Of a stretch of DNA of 64,000 nt, positions 36,930 through 49,840 are shown one piece after another. This stretch comes from Eremophila alpestris peregrina (taxonomy: Eukaryota > Chordata > Aves > Passeriformes > Alaudidae), in assembly GCA_009792885.1 (NCBI GenBank), contig WMCF01000015.1, forward strand, positions 8,656,791 to 8,720,790, written 5' to 3'. Each line of letters opens with the position of its first letter. Position 1 is the stretch's first letter. Made by a program: the position numbers and the translations under genes. Below the pieces are notes generated by a model, which was not told where the DNA came from, did not search any database, and saw only the letters and a list, made by a program, of their open reading frames with translations.

Positions 36930-37420
36930 AGTACTTTCCAGGTTTATATCAGAAGCACATTTCATCAGCCCTTTCCCTGTAGGTCTATATTAAGGTCATT
37001 ACTGAAAATATTATTCAGAATTAATTCTGATATTTAATTATGTGGGACCTCTCTCCAGCTCCATCTCTTCCCTTATTGAATGAACCTAGAGGTTCTAGTA
37101 GCCCATTTTATTGCTAAACTAAAATAATTTACTATGTGGAACTTTATTGCATGCTCTGCTGAAGTCCAGGGAGATGATATTTACTCAATTATCAATGAAG
37201 TAATTTACCACGGTAATCTCACACTATCTACTATTCTTAAAATATTTGTTTCAGACTTTCCTGTTTATGAGTTTTCATGATGTCGTACTTCCCCTTTTAG
37301 TTCTATTTTACTCTTTCAGATCAATTCTTATACATTTGTGATAACTTGTTTCTGAATTTGTCCCCTTTAAGTTTTGGTATACATTTTTGATACCCCAGTC
37401 AGCTAGCACTCATCTTGTGC
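36930..37420. mobile_element. Possible very old interspersed repeat
   Basis: Parts of this stretch, notably TATGTGGAACTTTATTGC followed by a 'ctgaagtccagggagatgatat' block and an earlier 'aggtcattactgaaaatattattcag' block, recall an old vertebrate repeat family. In that family a 'gatcattaataaaaatattgaa' block precedes 'tatgtggaactttgtcaaaggctttactaaaatcaaggtatat'. The order of the blocks agrees, but divergence is high. I cannot name the family or orientation with confidence. Confidence 0.35.
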
Positions 37421-38477
37421 TTCATTTATTTATAAAACGGGTTGGTATTAAAAGTGGATTTTCCCTCTGATTAATTTTGCCTATTTGTTGGTAGTAAATG
37501 CCTCCCCAGTAAACAGCAGGTACCAGATAAAAGTACACAAAGTATGGACAAGGAGCCCTAGCTGATATGCAACTGTTAGCATGAGTTTAAGCCACTGCTT
37601 ATAGTTGGTGTTGTGACTGCTGCAGCCCGTGCTGAGGTGGGCATTTGTGCAAACAAGTATTGCAGTCTTACTTAATCAGCCTTGTCAACAAGGAGATCTC
37701 ACTAACTCCATATTTTAGCTGAAAAATAGCACTCTGAAGGTTTACTTAGAAAACTAAGTAAAGAGACACAGAGAATGCATTCTCAATGCATAACATTTAG
37801 AATAGAGAATGTTTTTAATGTTATTGCCTTCTAGGAAATGGATTTGCAAGACAGCACTGGACAACTTACCAAGAGGTTTATGTCATTCCCATGTTCTGTG
37901 ACAGCATGGGTACAGAAACTGATAGAGCATAAAGTTTCTTTGAAAGTCAGACTGCTGAGAAGTTGCAGAGTGATTACCTGAGACTGTGAAATAGATTAAT
38001 TAACAAAGAAAAAAATGCAGTGCTTAAGAAAAAGTTCCATATTCAAGGTGTCTGCCAGGTGTTTTCTGCTTTCAGTGCTATTTTTCTCCCCACAGCAGGA
38101 AACAAAATTTTCCATTATAATCAGGAATACTGCTAGCACTTAATGTCTGAATTGGGGACCGAAGACATTACCATGTAATCAATCTTTTCAAACTTTGTGA
38201 AGGCTTTGTCCTCTCACTCTGCACCCAAAAATGCTATTAGCATTATTGGAAGTTTCAGTTGTTTCTTCTTCAGTTTTGTTTGCTTGGCCCACTGTGCTAC
38301 ACCTACAGCTTTGGCCCCTCAACCCTTCATAAATCCATACTGCAATAAGATAAGATATATCTGTAAGAGATATCTGCAACACTCTGAAAGTGAAATTCAG
38401 AAATGAAATTCCATTCTATTTTTTGTGTCACAATGCATGAAAAAAACTAAATAACAAAAACAAAACAAAAAAAAAAC

Positions 38478-38680
38478 GGAGAGGAGAGGAGAGGAGAGGA
38501 GAGGAGAGGAGAGGANNNNNNNNNNNNNNNNNNNNNNNNNNNNNNNNNNNNNNNNNNNNNNNNNNNNNNNNNNNNNNNNNNNNNNNNNNNNNNNNNNNNN
38601 NNNNNNNNNNNNNNNGAGGAGAGGAGAGGAGAGGAGAGGAGAGGAGAGGAGAGGAGAGGAGAGGAGAGGAGAGGAGAGGA
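38478..38680. repeat. (GAGAG)n polypurine repeat interrupted by an assembly gap
   Basis: Perfect GAGAG pentamers occupy 38478-38515 and 38616-38680 on both sides of a run of N. The same repeat on both sides shows that the gap lies inside the tract, so the true length is unknown. The preceding sequence is A-rich (from about 38445). Confidence 0.95.
38516..38615. other. Assembly gap (100 N)
   Basis: A block of 100 unknown bases within the polypurine repeat. The round length suggests a placeholder rather than a measured size. Confidence 0.98.
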
Positions 38681-41600
38681 ACAAACAGCTACCTGTCTCT
38701 GCTGTCCCACCAAATAAATTGGCCTGAAATACATCTTCTATTAGTAAAGTTTTCTGGTATCTCAGGTCATCATGATTTTAAGCATTTTGCATTGTTTTTA
38801 AATAACTTGCTGCCTCTGAAGTTGTCATTAAATAACTCATGATATAAGGGTAATAATCATTTTCAAATTAACTGTTAATCCCCTCATGACTACAGTTTTA
38901 TAATAGTTTATCTTCTAAAGCTACATTTTTGGCACAAAGCCATGTATTATTTGCAGGTGTTTGCACAGAAAGACAGGGTGTCCTAACCAAGTGTCAGTGA
39001 TCCTTTTCAGTGCTCTTGGTCTGAAACCAGCCATTGAACTCAAGCACAGGACAAAGTCATTAACAGAACAAGAATTCTTAGGTGTTTTGACAAGATATTC
39101 TATAAGTGGTAATTAACATATGCACTGCCATTCCTGTCAGGGAGGTCAGTGGAAATGTTAAGTGAGTTAAATCTAGTGACTGCTTTTGCTGTTTTGGTAA
39201 ATCACCTTTTTTGTTTGTTTCTTTTTTATAATATAACAAGAAAAATATATTATTTCACTCAGGTTATTAATCTGTTTCATAAGTTTTCATTTCTACAAGT
39301 TCAGTAAACACAAATATGTTCATACTGCCCATTATTTTCAGAAGCTTGAAACAGATAAGCCTATATTATACATCATTAAATATCAGTCCAAGATTATATC
39401 ATGCATGGGTTTTTTCCTTTTTTTTTTTTTTTAATTCATTGTTACCCTATGGAAAATAAAACCAGTTTACCTTTACATCTAAAACTGGAATCAAGAAAAT
39501 AGATGCAGTGTATTGCCAAGTATTCCCAACTCTCATGTTAGAGAATTGTCAGATTCTTACATGACTGGACAAGAAATATCTGTTTCTAGCCATGTTTTAT
39601 AACAACAAAACAAATTCTATGGATGTAAGCAAGCCTTCCATTTTGACTTTGGGTATTTTAAAAGCCCAGTGGTTTGAGGAAATCAAACCAAGTTTTTCTT
39701 GTCATGTTCCTTCCCAAAATTTGCTTTACATATGAACCAAATTTACCATGCTTTTTTTTTTTTTTTTTGCTACTTGAGAAACCAGACTGTGTACAGACAT
39801 AAAGAAAAATGTAAAGAGCTTGTTGTGTGTGAATGGTCATGATCTGTGCTCATCATAGCAATTCTTCTTCAAGCATTTTGCTTAATCCATTTTAACCTAT
39901 TTAAATATCAAAAATAACTGATAACATTCTCTTGCTTAAAAGAAGTCCAGGCACCTGGAAATGGCATCCAGGATATTCCTTTAAATGTGTTAATTTAGAC
40001 CTATTCTATGTGCATTTTGTCCACTAATTTCAGACAATCCTTTTACTTTGTACTTAGATTTGAATGCAACTTAAAGCGACCTACTTTGGAGCTATTCTTT
40101 AGAGCATGGGTAAATACAATATAATAAAAAAAAAGAGATGTTACATGTTTGGAAGGGTTTGTTTGCTGAGATATTTCATTAAATTGGAAGAAGACAAAAT
40201 AAGGTTATCAAAAAACAAAGTTTCCTCCATTAAACATGGATTCATTATTCATGCGATATATTATTTGATTTCCTCTTCAGAACCACAAAGATAATTTTTT
40301 CTGCAGTTTTCCAAGTGGAAAGCCTGGAAGTTACTCTTTCTAAAAGTAACAGGATAGGATTGTGTGACTGTTTGGTGCATACAGCTGTTGCTTCTGTATT
40401 AATTTTCAGTACATTGAAATGTAATGACTAAATGTAGCACAGATTAATTTTTGAGCACGGTTTAATAAAATGTAAGTGTTTTGACTCAGGAACATTCACT
40501 TAATGGGAGTTTTAACTGTAAACTATATAAGCTCATTAAGACACTTATGGATATCTCTTCTGAGAAATGATGTAAATGAACATAGTTTTTAGAGAAAAAG
40601 AAGGGATTGTAGCACGGGTGTAGCTCAGACATAATGAAAGAAAGCATTTTCTAGTATTCTCTGTGCAATATGCCTGCAGTTCTGACAACTCAACTGGCAC
40701 TGATCTGATTTTTACAAAATTAGCTAAATAAGATGCTGTTGTAAAAGCAGAGTTAGGAAATGGTTCTTTTGTTTCCGGATTAGTTTAATGACATCTGTGA
40801 CATCTGTGTCCTGTGATATTTATCAAGGATATATTTTTGTGTAGAATAGAAGACAAAATCAACAATATAATCAAGCTTACTAGGCACCTAATTTAACCAC
40901 TTTTTCCTGTCACATTCTTCAATTATTCAGTCGTGCAGCTTGAAGTAGCAGAACAAGTACCCAGATTTAGGTCCAAATTCCACTAAGAGAAATGTACTTC
41001 AAAAGTATTTTCAAATCGGTTAAACTACTTATTTACGTAATAACAAGTATGCATAAGGCATCTGCCACAAATTTGCAACAAATTCAATTTAACTGAAATC
41101 TTATTTGTCTGATTTGTACTGAAGGAAAATGGAAAAATGCAAAAGTGGCAAAAAGCATACTTTAGAAATAGGAATTCATTAAAAATATGTATTTCAACCT
41201 AAATTTTATGTTTGTGGAGAAAGTTGTGATTAACTAATTTCAGGATGTATTTATACTTGTATCCAAAAATAGTCTTAATTATGTTTCTTAATTAACACTG
41301 TGTTTTTAACACCATAGCATATATGTGCATATTCATCTTTTCCTTACATGAGCTGCTTTCTAGAGTATAACAGTGGTAGCTTTTTGATTCTGTTTTTCTC
41401 CCTTGAATTCCTTGAAGGAGGTGTTCACTCCTTTCCTCCCTGCCCCTCCCCTTCCCTCCCCTCCCTTCACAGGAAAAATGTTTGACACTTTCTGCTTTAC
41501 AGAGGTTAATCTAATGCTAGGAAAATAATACTTAGGAAATAAATCCCAGTTGCCATATATAGATTCTTTATTTACCAATGGACAGAAATCTGTATAGAAG

Positions 41601-42068
41601 TAAAAATAAAGAATATATATATATAAAAATTAAAAAACAAAAAATATATAATAAAATTTAACAGCATAGTTCAACATATATATATGTAGATGATGATGGT
41701 CATGAATTTTACCTTCATTCAGTTATTGCCTAATAAAGTCAATATCCTTACTTCAATATATCCCAAGTTACCATGCCTGCGCTCCAGGGAGCCAGGATAT
41801 GTATTTATCACAAGTCAGAAGATCAGGCTTTTTGCTGTAAGTCAGAAAATGATCAGAAAAACAATCATTTTTAGACTGTTTTTACAATCATAAAAATCAA
41901 ATTGATTCAACCTGAATACTTTTGTTTTTTTCTGCTCTAAATGAGTTATTGGTCAGGCATATAATAACAGCACAAAACACTGTACAGAGTAGAAATAAAT
42001 ATTGATCAGCTCAGTTTCACAACATTCTGCTAGTTCTTCTCATTTTGACTACTTTTTTTGACATTGAA

Positions 42069-42116
42069 TTCTACCTTTTCTTAAAAAGGTAGAAAATTAC
42101 TTTAAAAAGGTAGAAA
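42069..42116. repeat. Hairpin plus 21-bp-spaced direct repeat
   Basis: TTCTACCTTTT (42069-42079) pairs exactly with AAAAGGTAGAA (42084-42094) around a 4-nt loop. The right arm lies in TTAAAAAGGTAGAAA (42081-42095), which recurs at 42102-42116. It looks like a small local duplication beside an inverted repeat. No function is inferred. Confidence 0.85.
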
Positions 42117-43214
42117 TTACTAAACAAAATTTGATTTTATGTTAAAAAGTTAACTGAATCTTCCAAATAGAGACTTAAGTTGTTTTAGGCTGGTATCAGG
42201 TTCACGTTTGGGGCATATTAATAGATCAGAACACATGACTATGTCAAAAGTGGTCTCAACATGTTGCCTGTAAACCAATTCAACAAAATATTTTGATCAA
42301 GTACCATAAATATTTAGGTGTGAGATAAAAAAGATAGTAAATGATTGTGACCATGGGATGCCTTATGAATATTTTATTATCACCATCCATCATCACCTTT
42401 TGGGAACAAAAACTTTTTTTAAGCAGCAAAATGAAGAGCTACATAATCAAAAAGATTAATGCTGAAAATAGTGTTATTCCAAATATTTGAACACTGGTCT
42501 CATTAAGTGATACAATCAAATTTTAAAATTTAATTTGAATCCTCTGGGGAAATTTTATGTATTAGATTGTCCTGCTAAAATTAAATGTGTGGCAGAAAAA
42601 ACCTGCCAATTTTGAGGAAATAAAATTAGTTGAGATAGCATTCTTCAGAGGAGTAGCTTGAGCGGACAAAAAGATGGATGAGTTCCATGCCATGCTGAAG
42701 ATGGTTGCAAATTTATAAAGATATGCTGTCTGCTCTTTGTGTGCCATAAAGTCTGTCTAAATAACAATATCCTCTCAGGGAGAGAATCTGCTGTTCTGGC
42801 TGCCCATGTATTGTTGAATTTGGACTATCTCCATTTGCAAATGTTGACTTTTCATCTGTGCCCAAAGAATGAAATCTGTATGAGAGATGTGTAAAGCTTT
42901 TAATCTTTATTTATTTGTTAACAAACGGGGTTTTTTTTTGCCAAGTCCTGTTTGCATTTCTTTTCTCCTGCTCTTTCTGCAAGGTGACTGTCTGCATCCA
43001 CAATGTGACACTTCGGCTAAGAATACAAATTGCAGTCATTTTGTGTCTTTGTTTGTTTGTTTATTTCCTTGTTTGTTTGTTTTTAATGACAGAATGTATT
43101 AAGTCAGGATAAAAATCCCAGATATTATTTTGCATCTTCTGTATTTCCAAAGGGTATGCTAGAATTGGCTACATTTGTCAAAGTTTATACAAAATGCAGC
43201 TTTATTTTAATGGT

Positions 43215-43312
43215 TGCTGATACATAGATTTTTAAGACCAGAAAGAATCACAAGATTATCTAGTGAACCTACATTTTTTTTAACTATAAATTGTAAAGTT
43301 TCACCCAGTTAA
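43215..43312 (-). mobile_element. Ancient CR1-related repeat fragment
   Basis: On the + strand the order 'tacatagatttttaagaccagaaagaatcacaagattatctagtgaacc' then 'attgtaaagtttcacccagtta' follows an old amniote repeat written 'catagattctaaggccagaagggaccattgtgatcatctagtctgacc' and 'catagaatttcacccagtta'. In that family the 3' end points towards the lower coordinate, so the copy is placed on the minus strand. It is short and diverged. The family assignment rests on memory of the consensus. Confidence 0.5.
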
Positions 43313-43319
43313 GTTAAAA

Positions 43320-46300
43320 AATAAAAGCAAGCAGTGGTATAAAGATCTGAACACAGGCAGTATGAAATCCATGAGAAGTAAAGGAGCTGGATTTGCTTGA
43401 CCAGCGACAAGCATGGAATCATTCAGGTTTGAGCTGCTCAGTTGTAGCTCGGCACCACTCCAGACCATGGTGCTTTGTAACACCTCCTGTGGCACCTTCC
43501 CACACCCTTGTTGCAAGGACTTGTGATTTCAGATTGTTGCAACTTGCCTGCAGAATAGTCAGAAGCTTCATGCTGGTTAGTATGTCTATTTGTTCTTAAA
43601 GACTAGGCAGCACGAAGTAACATTTACCCCTAATAAATTACAAGCTTAGCAGACACAGGAATTGTATGTCTACTTCCTGGCCACGCACACATGGAAATGC
43701 ACAGAGGCTTATATATGTGTGTCAATGCAGAAAAAGTAGTTGGAAAAAAAGTTAGGTCAGGTAAAAGTAGCATCTTTACAGAAGAGCCATTACTGATGGA
43801 GGTCTACCTTGTAAGTCGTAACAGTATTGAATTTCTAGGAAATATACCCAAAAAAAAAAAAAACCCTCAAAAAAGGAAAATATAACAAATTAAGTAACAT
43901 TCCTTCTCAATATAGCTTTTCTAGTAGAGTAGCTCTAGGGGAAAGGAACTTGAGACAAGAAATGCAGAATGCTTTCTTAGCTTCTACTTTATTTACTTAG
44001 CTCTGAAAAGATATAGGTATGAAGAAACTTCTGTCATCCGGCAACTGGGTAGAAACAAAATTTCAAGTACTTCAGTATTGTTGCCTTCAAAATTAAGCTG
44101 CTCATGGAATCAAAGTCATGCCGAGTTTTTGTACAGAGTCATGTACATGATATGGAACCTATCTGGACCACTTAAGATCTACTTCAGAGAATAGTGTAGA
44201 AAATCTCAGCGTACATTTTCCCGCCATTTCAGAAAATACTTTTCTTCCTGCTTTTCTGTATCCTGGGCAGTCCCTCCCACACACCCTTACTTCCCCTGCT
44301 TCCTTACCATCCTGTCATTGTGCTAAGTAAGGATTCTGGCAGCTTATATCTGCTAAATAATGCAGATGTAAGCTAACCTTACAGTTTTATTTATTGCAGC
44401 CTTGCCAAAAAAGAAGTTTGAGCCAAGACAGTTTGGGTTTCTTGATCTGTACCTGAGTTGAGAGAATGGAACACCAGGAGAGTGAGAGAGAATCAGCATG
44501 GTAGAAGGTGGTAGTGATAAACCTACCAAAACTGGCAGCAGTGATAGGAGTCCAGGGACCTTAGAACAAGGTAATCGGAGGATGGAATGTGAATTGGCTG
44601 TGCTAGGTAGAATGACCATGGAATAAGTAAAAAAAAAATATTTTTAATAGACACTGAATGTTCCTGTTAATTAATAATACCAAGGAAGCACATCCGACAA
44701 AGCATGTGTCTGGCTCTGTAGTCTTGGATTATGTTTTTAACAGACTAGAAATAAAAATCAGCCTCTCCCATTTATTTTTCTGATCCTAAGAGCAAAAAAA
44801 AAAAAAAAAAGTCAAAAGAATCTTCTTCATGATGTACTTTTTTCCAGTTTTATATTTAATATATGACTAGTTTTAAAACCTCTGTGAAATGTAATAATGT
44901 CATTTCAGTTCCGGTATACATGGGGAAGGCTCTAAAACATGAGATCTCAGAGTAGGTAATTCAGTAATGTAGCCCATGAAACCTCAAACAAAAAAGGTTT
45001 CTGTATTTGAGGATAAATAGAGCTGAAAATGTTACTGTTTTCTTTTACCTTTTAAGATGCAATATGAAAAGTTAAATAAATATGATTGCTGAAACACAAC
45101 TGTGGCCATGTTCAAATCCACTACATTTGATGTTAGCAGCCTCAGGCAGAGTACCTATTCATGTTGCTTGAGACCAAAAAGTCTCACTGAGTGGAAATTA
45201 TCTTGTGGCCTCAACTCTTTCAGAACGAAAGAATGAATTTTCTGGCTGTAAGCAAGAGAGTTTTAAAGAAGCAGGTTGAAAAGCAGCTGGTCATCACACC
45301 AGAAGCTAGTTGCTAATTGCAGCAGTAAGTTAATCAATGAAATAGCTGTTTAGCTTCTGGGTATAATAAAAAGAGATAAAAGACCACACAGAAATTCCAG
45401 CATTAGGGTATGACCAGCCCTGGAGTAGCATATATTATTTTCCTTCTTACACCTGTGTGCTTTCGAGTTGGCAAGTCATGCATCTGCTTGACAGCTATTA
45501 ACAGAATAAAATAACAACAAAAAGGCATTTTTGGGTAGGATCTGATATAAATATTTACAAAGACAATTTAAGGGAGTGTTTGTTATGCACTTTTGTGTTT
45601 GCTTTCAAAACATTTAACTCCAGAGACAGATGGCTTGTACAGTTTTATCAGCACTTGTGTCATTATATATTCAAGCAGCCAAGACTGATAACCAGCCGCA
45701 CGGATTATGGATTGTTCAGAGAACAAATACTTTGGAAAAAAAAAATCCCCCACATATCAATAAAGTACTTCAGTATGGAAAAGCTTGATACAGAAATTGC
45801 AGTGACATTTTTGTGAAGAGAAAGAAAACAAATTAAAGCAATTATAAAATTAAAGCAGCAGGAACAGGTTTTTAAGTGGTGTCATTGTATGTGGTAATGA
45901 AACAACTTTAGAAAATTGGGTGAAAACTATTGTTCAGCAGTGGTGGAGGAGAAAGATAATTACCATTAAGACAACATTATGGCTTTCTCAATACATAGCA
46001 GCCAGCTCTTCAGTCACGCTATCCCCAGAAGATCTCTCTCCTATCATATTGCTCATGATCATTACACTTTATGCTGCTAAATAGCAACCTGAATAATAAA
46101 GAATCTTAGAAAATAATAAATTTTGTGATTGAGAACAGAATAAAACACAAACTCAAAAACCTAATTGTCAAAACACTATCTTCTTTTTGGATTTTTTTTG
46201 GTAGGCAAGATCCATTTTTGTTCTTTCCATCTTTTTCTTGTATCCCACAGTAGGAAATTTGTAGAATCCCCTAAATCATGATAATCACCATTGTTAACAA

Positions 46301-46540
46301 CAATATTTACAAAAAATTTTGGTTATATCTAAGGGCCTTAACTGGAGATAGCTATGGCAGACACCACACACTTCAGGAATGAAGTTGCCTTTTTTCCTCA
46401 GTAAGCATGACCATTCCCTGTAGTAATACAAGAGTTGAATATATGATTCTAAAACTCTGCATTTCTAAAAAACACTTTGTGGCTTTCTTTTTCTCTTGTA
46501 ATGGACAAAAAGTGATTAAAATACTAATTCTTTGTTATAT
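43320..46540. other. Intronic AT-rich DNA, nothing recognised
   Basis: No gene or transposable element was supported. Poly(A) runs occur near 43850-43863 and 44795-44811. The part 45280-45720 is less repetitive and contains several TAAT/ATTA cores, but nothing specific can be claimed. Confidence 0.45.
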
Positions 46541-46544
46541 ATTA

Positions 46545-46690
46545 GATGAAATCTTGCAAGGCATTTTGTAAACTTAAACCTCACCGTATTTTATTAAGGC
46601 AAGTAAATATTCCCTGTGTTTTACAGATTGGAAAGTATGAGACAGAGTACTGGAAAATATGTGAACACATTTGAGTAGGAGTCTGAACTT
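46545..46690 (-). mobile_element. Possible second MIR relic
   Basis: On the minus strand the segment contains 'tactctgtctcatactttccaatctgtaaaacacaggg' followed by 'cggtgaggtttaag' and 'acaaaatgccttgcaag'. This is the same order as MIR's 'cctcagtttcctcatctgtaaaatgggg', 'tgtgaggattaaatg' and 'taaagcgcttagaa'. The match is weaker than at 35.9 kb. Confidence 0.45.
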
Positions 46691-46699
46691 CTTCTCATT

Positions 46700-49600
46700 T
46701 CTGGACATTCTTACATACAGGCATATGTAGAGGTGTGTGCAGACTGTAACATACCTCACAGCTATTTGAACAGTTATACAGCTAAAAGAGGTGTCTTTCA
46801 GGTGTTCTCTGGGGTTCCCAGCCCTCTCCTAAAAGTAGAGCGTCTCATTCTGTCTACAGCTGTCACTTGGTGTGACCAATATCCATATCAAAATTGTAAT
46901 TAACTGCTATAAGGACTGCATGGTCTTGCCTTTGATTGATATCTCTTCATAGGGAAGGTTGACTGGGAGAAGACTTGCACACAACAATTAATTTTCCAGG
47001 TCTAATCTGGACAGTGATATTTTGTTAAACCGTAAAAAAACCAAGGAGCAGTTCTTGCACAGGCAATCATCTCAGCAATGTTACCCCATTCCTGTCTGCT
47101 GCTCACAGTAGTAGCAGTTATCTGAATATTCCATTGCTCTCCAGAAAGTCTGTCAGCTTAGAGCTGGTTAAAGCAAAGGATGCTTAAAATTCACTCCAAG
47201 TTGGACAGCCTTAACTCCCTGTTACTAAAGAAAGGAAAACACACAAAGTAAATCTTCCAAAGAGTTTGGCATGTACCTTATAGGGCCACATGCATGTTTA
47301 TTCTTAGGTAAAACCAGCTTATTGGTCATCTAAATTTAAAATTGAAAATATAGTCTTATCTCTTGAAATTTATTTCACTAAACAGAAAAAGTAATTTATC
47401 CACTTCAGAACTATTGTACTGAAGGCTCTCCTGTTATCCTTTTGTTCCACTGTAGATTGGAAACACAGAGTGCATGCACTGTCCTTCTTGAAAAGTGTCA
47501 TTCTGTGGCAAATTTTTTTCTTTCTATTGTGAAAGTTTTAATGCCTGCAAAACTTTTCTTTCTTGATCAGTAAAATAGTAGTCTGCTGGGAGAGTAGGCA
47601 GGTTTAAAAAAAACAGTTCTGACACTTCTCATTTTTTTTCCTCTGAAACTGGAAAAAAATAATTAAAACTAAACTTTAGTTGACTGCCAAAAAAAAAAAA
47701 AAGTCAGTTGTAACCTCTACATTAACTTTTGGAAAAGTTAACAATGTTCTTTGAGTCCTTCCTTTACTTAAATTGCTTCAGTTTGGGGTTATTTTTCTCT
47801 AAGTACCTGCCTCAGTATTTGGTTAGAACTTCATATCAGAGGATTCAAAGAACAGTTTTAGAGGGAAAAAAAAGCACCTCTCTTTCAGGTCTAATTTTAG
47901 AATTGTGGTTCATGGTTCTCATAGAAATCTCTGCTAAGATCCGACTTTATAGTTACTTTTTTTCCTAATGATTTTGGTTTAATTATTTCACCTTGTATTG
48001 TTCTAATGGAAAGTAGCATTGATTCTATACATTTTTCATCTAGTTTTCAGCAATAAGACACTTTCTTATATGAAAAATTCAGTAGCAAGTTTTATTATAG
48101 CTTATTATATTCTGTCACATCAACAGAGTACTGTATATTGTCTAGATATTAAAAAAGAGGTGTTGTTCAGGGATAAAAAGATTACCTAATTACTAATGTA
48201 ACATGTAGAAATATGCCTGATGGTATTTTTTTGTATCTGTGTTTAAAAGCAGCGGGAAATGAATAAGAGTTTCCATAAAAATAATTGAGTTGATTCCAGT
48301 GTTCAAAAAAAGATGTTAGTAAGGGTAATTTATTGTACATGCATGGAGTACAAGAGAACAAAATATTCTTTGGCATTTTAACGCAGAAATCTTTGTTAGA
48401 GTGTCTTCACTTATAATTTTGAGTCTCAATTAGATTATTATTAAGATACACTTTTTTTTTTCCCTGATATACTGCTGACATTTTTCATCTGATTAGTAAC
48501 TCTGCTATTCATGCCTACTTGCTAATGTTCTTTCTCAAAAATCAATCTATAATTTCCTTCCTGTCACTGGGCTGGTTAATCAAGGAAATATGTCTCCTTA
48601 ACTCTTCAAATGTTTTCAGTACCAACCCGTTGATTTACTCTGAAGTCAAGAAAAGACAGCTCAAAATTCTTGCTCAAAATTTCAACACAGCAATTACTTC
48701 TGGCAAAGCACATTGAGAACTATCTAACAAAAATACATGAAGTGATTTCTCTGCCTTTTTCCTGCCTTGCCCTTCCTCATGCATCCAGCCTGAGCAGATG
48801 AGCAAATTAAGTGATTTAAAAATGCAGTGAGAGGAATTTAGTGTTGCTGAAGGCATGGGTGACCTGTCTGCTTGATTGCAAGAGGCCTGCAGCTGGCCAG
48901 CTGTGTCCTCAGTAGTGTGTGAAAAATCATGTAGATACTTAATATTCATAGTACTTCAGCAATCTTCATTTCTGTCTCCTGTGGTCTTTCTAGCTTACAA
49001 AGAATTATAAGAACAGTTCTTTTTAAAGTGCCAGATTTATATAAACCTTTTATTTTTTTCCTTGACTTTTATAGTTGTATAGCATATGAGATATGTTTAA
49101 TGGTCAAAAGAGTTACAGATTTATTCTGTTTCCTGATGGAATTTTTTGAACGGTTTCCTGGTTTCATATTAAATCAAGCAAAATTTAGCTTATCTCTTAC
49201 TTATTGAGAGTGTGCATTGGAGTGTGCATCCACTGGGTAGATACCTAGAACTATGCATCAAGCTGTGTTTGTAAAACAGTAGACATTAGAATAATCCTGT
49301 GTACAGGGCATTCCTTGGGGCAATCCTGTTTTTGGATAGTGCAGATGTTTCTCAGTTTGCAGTAGGCTGTTAATTCACCAAGGTTCTTCAGCAGTAAAGT
49401 GAGTTGAAAGCAGAGCAGAATACATTCAAATAAGAGGTCCTTATCAGCATTAATTCTCACTCAGAATCTGAAAGTGTAGGTTTACTTCCTTGGACATTTG
49501 CACTTACCTAGCTCTGTTTTCTTGGTATGACTTTAAAAGAAGGAGTCAAGTTTATTCATAGTAGGATTCGAGACCAATAGCACAGGGATAATTGTACTGT

Positions 49601-49780
49601 TTTTCCACTTCTGGAAACTAGGTAAGTAGCATATATAGGGAGTATACGCCCTACAAAGCATCTCTCTAACTGAATGAAAATACATGCAGAATTTACCAGC
49701 ACAATATTTGGTGGCAGGATTGTTGTTAATTTTCTCCTGATGTCTATGTATAAGTTTAATGATGAATATCACAATCTAAT
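46700..49780. other. Intron end before the PCDH9 acceptor, no gene seen
   Basis: AT-rich intron with no recognised gene or clear transposable element. A poly(A) run lies at about 47689-47702. The stretch ends at the pyrimidine tract of the splice acceptor. Confidence 0.5.
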
Positions 49781-49782
49781 AT

Positions 49783-49840
49783 TATGTCTTTCCCCCCCCC
49801 CCTTCTCCCTCTTTTCTCTTTCTCTGTTTTTCTTCTACAG
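49783..49840 (+). promoter_or_regulatory. PCDH9: Splice acceptor and polypyrimidine tract of PCDH9 last exon
   Basis: A long, almost pure C/T tract, including a run of about 12 C and ending TTTTTCTTCTACAG, immediately precedes the open coding frame. The AG at 49839-49840 gives the exon start at 49841. The strength of the tract and the match between this AG and the conserved protein frame make this the acceptor. Confidence 0.93.

Larger units (their letters stand above)
37425..43210. other. Intronic AT-rich DNA with (GAGAG)n gap and hairpin
   Basis: Besides the pentamer repeat and gap (38478-38680) and the hairpin (42069-42094), the stretch is AT-rich intron. It includes poly(T) runs near 39416-39432 and 39751-39768, a C/T-rich tract at 41428-41468 and a TA-rich block at 41610-41690. 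No gene was recognised. Confidence 0.5.
1..49840 (+). other. PCDH9: Last intron of PCDH9 (3' part, start outside window)
   Basis: This stretch lies directly upstream of the splice acceptor of the PCDH9 terminal coding exon and has no other convincing + strand exon, so it is read as the 3' portion of the last intron. The last intron of PCDH9 is known to be very long in amniotes, which fits an intron that fills nearly 50 kb without reaching its donor. The sequence is AT-rich, full of T and A runs and stop codons in all frames. It contains the transposable-element relics, simple repeats and hairpins listed separately. Whether the donor exon lies upstream on the same strand is inferred, since it is outside the window. 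Confidence 0.8.

Noticed and set aside
38397..38734. Antisense ORFs with LLSSP repeats
   Set aside because: Translations of the (GAGAG)n repeat and N gap.
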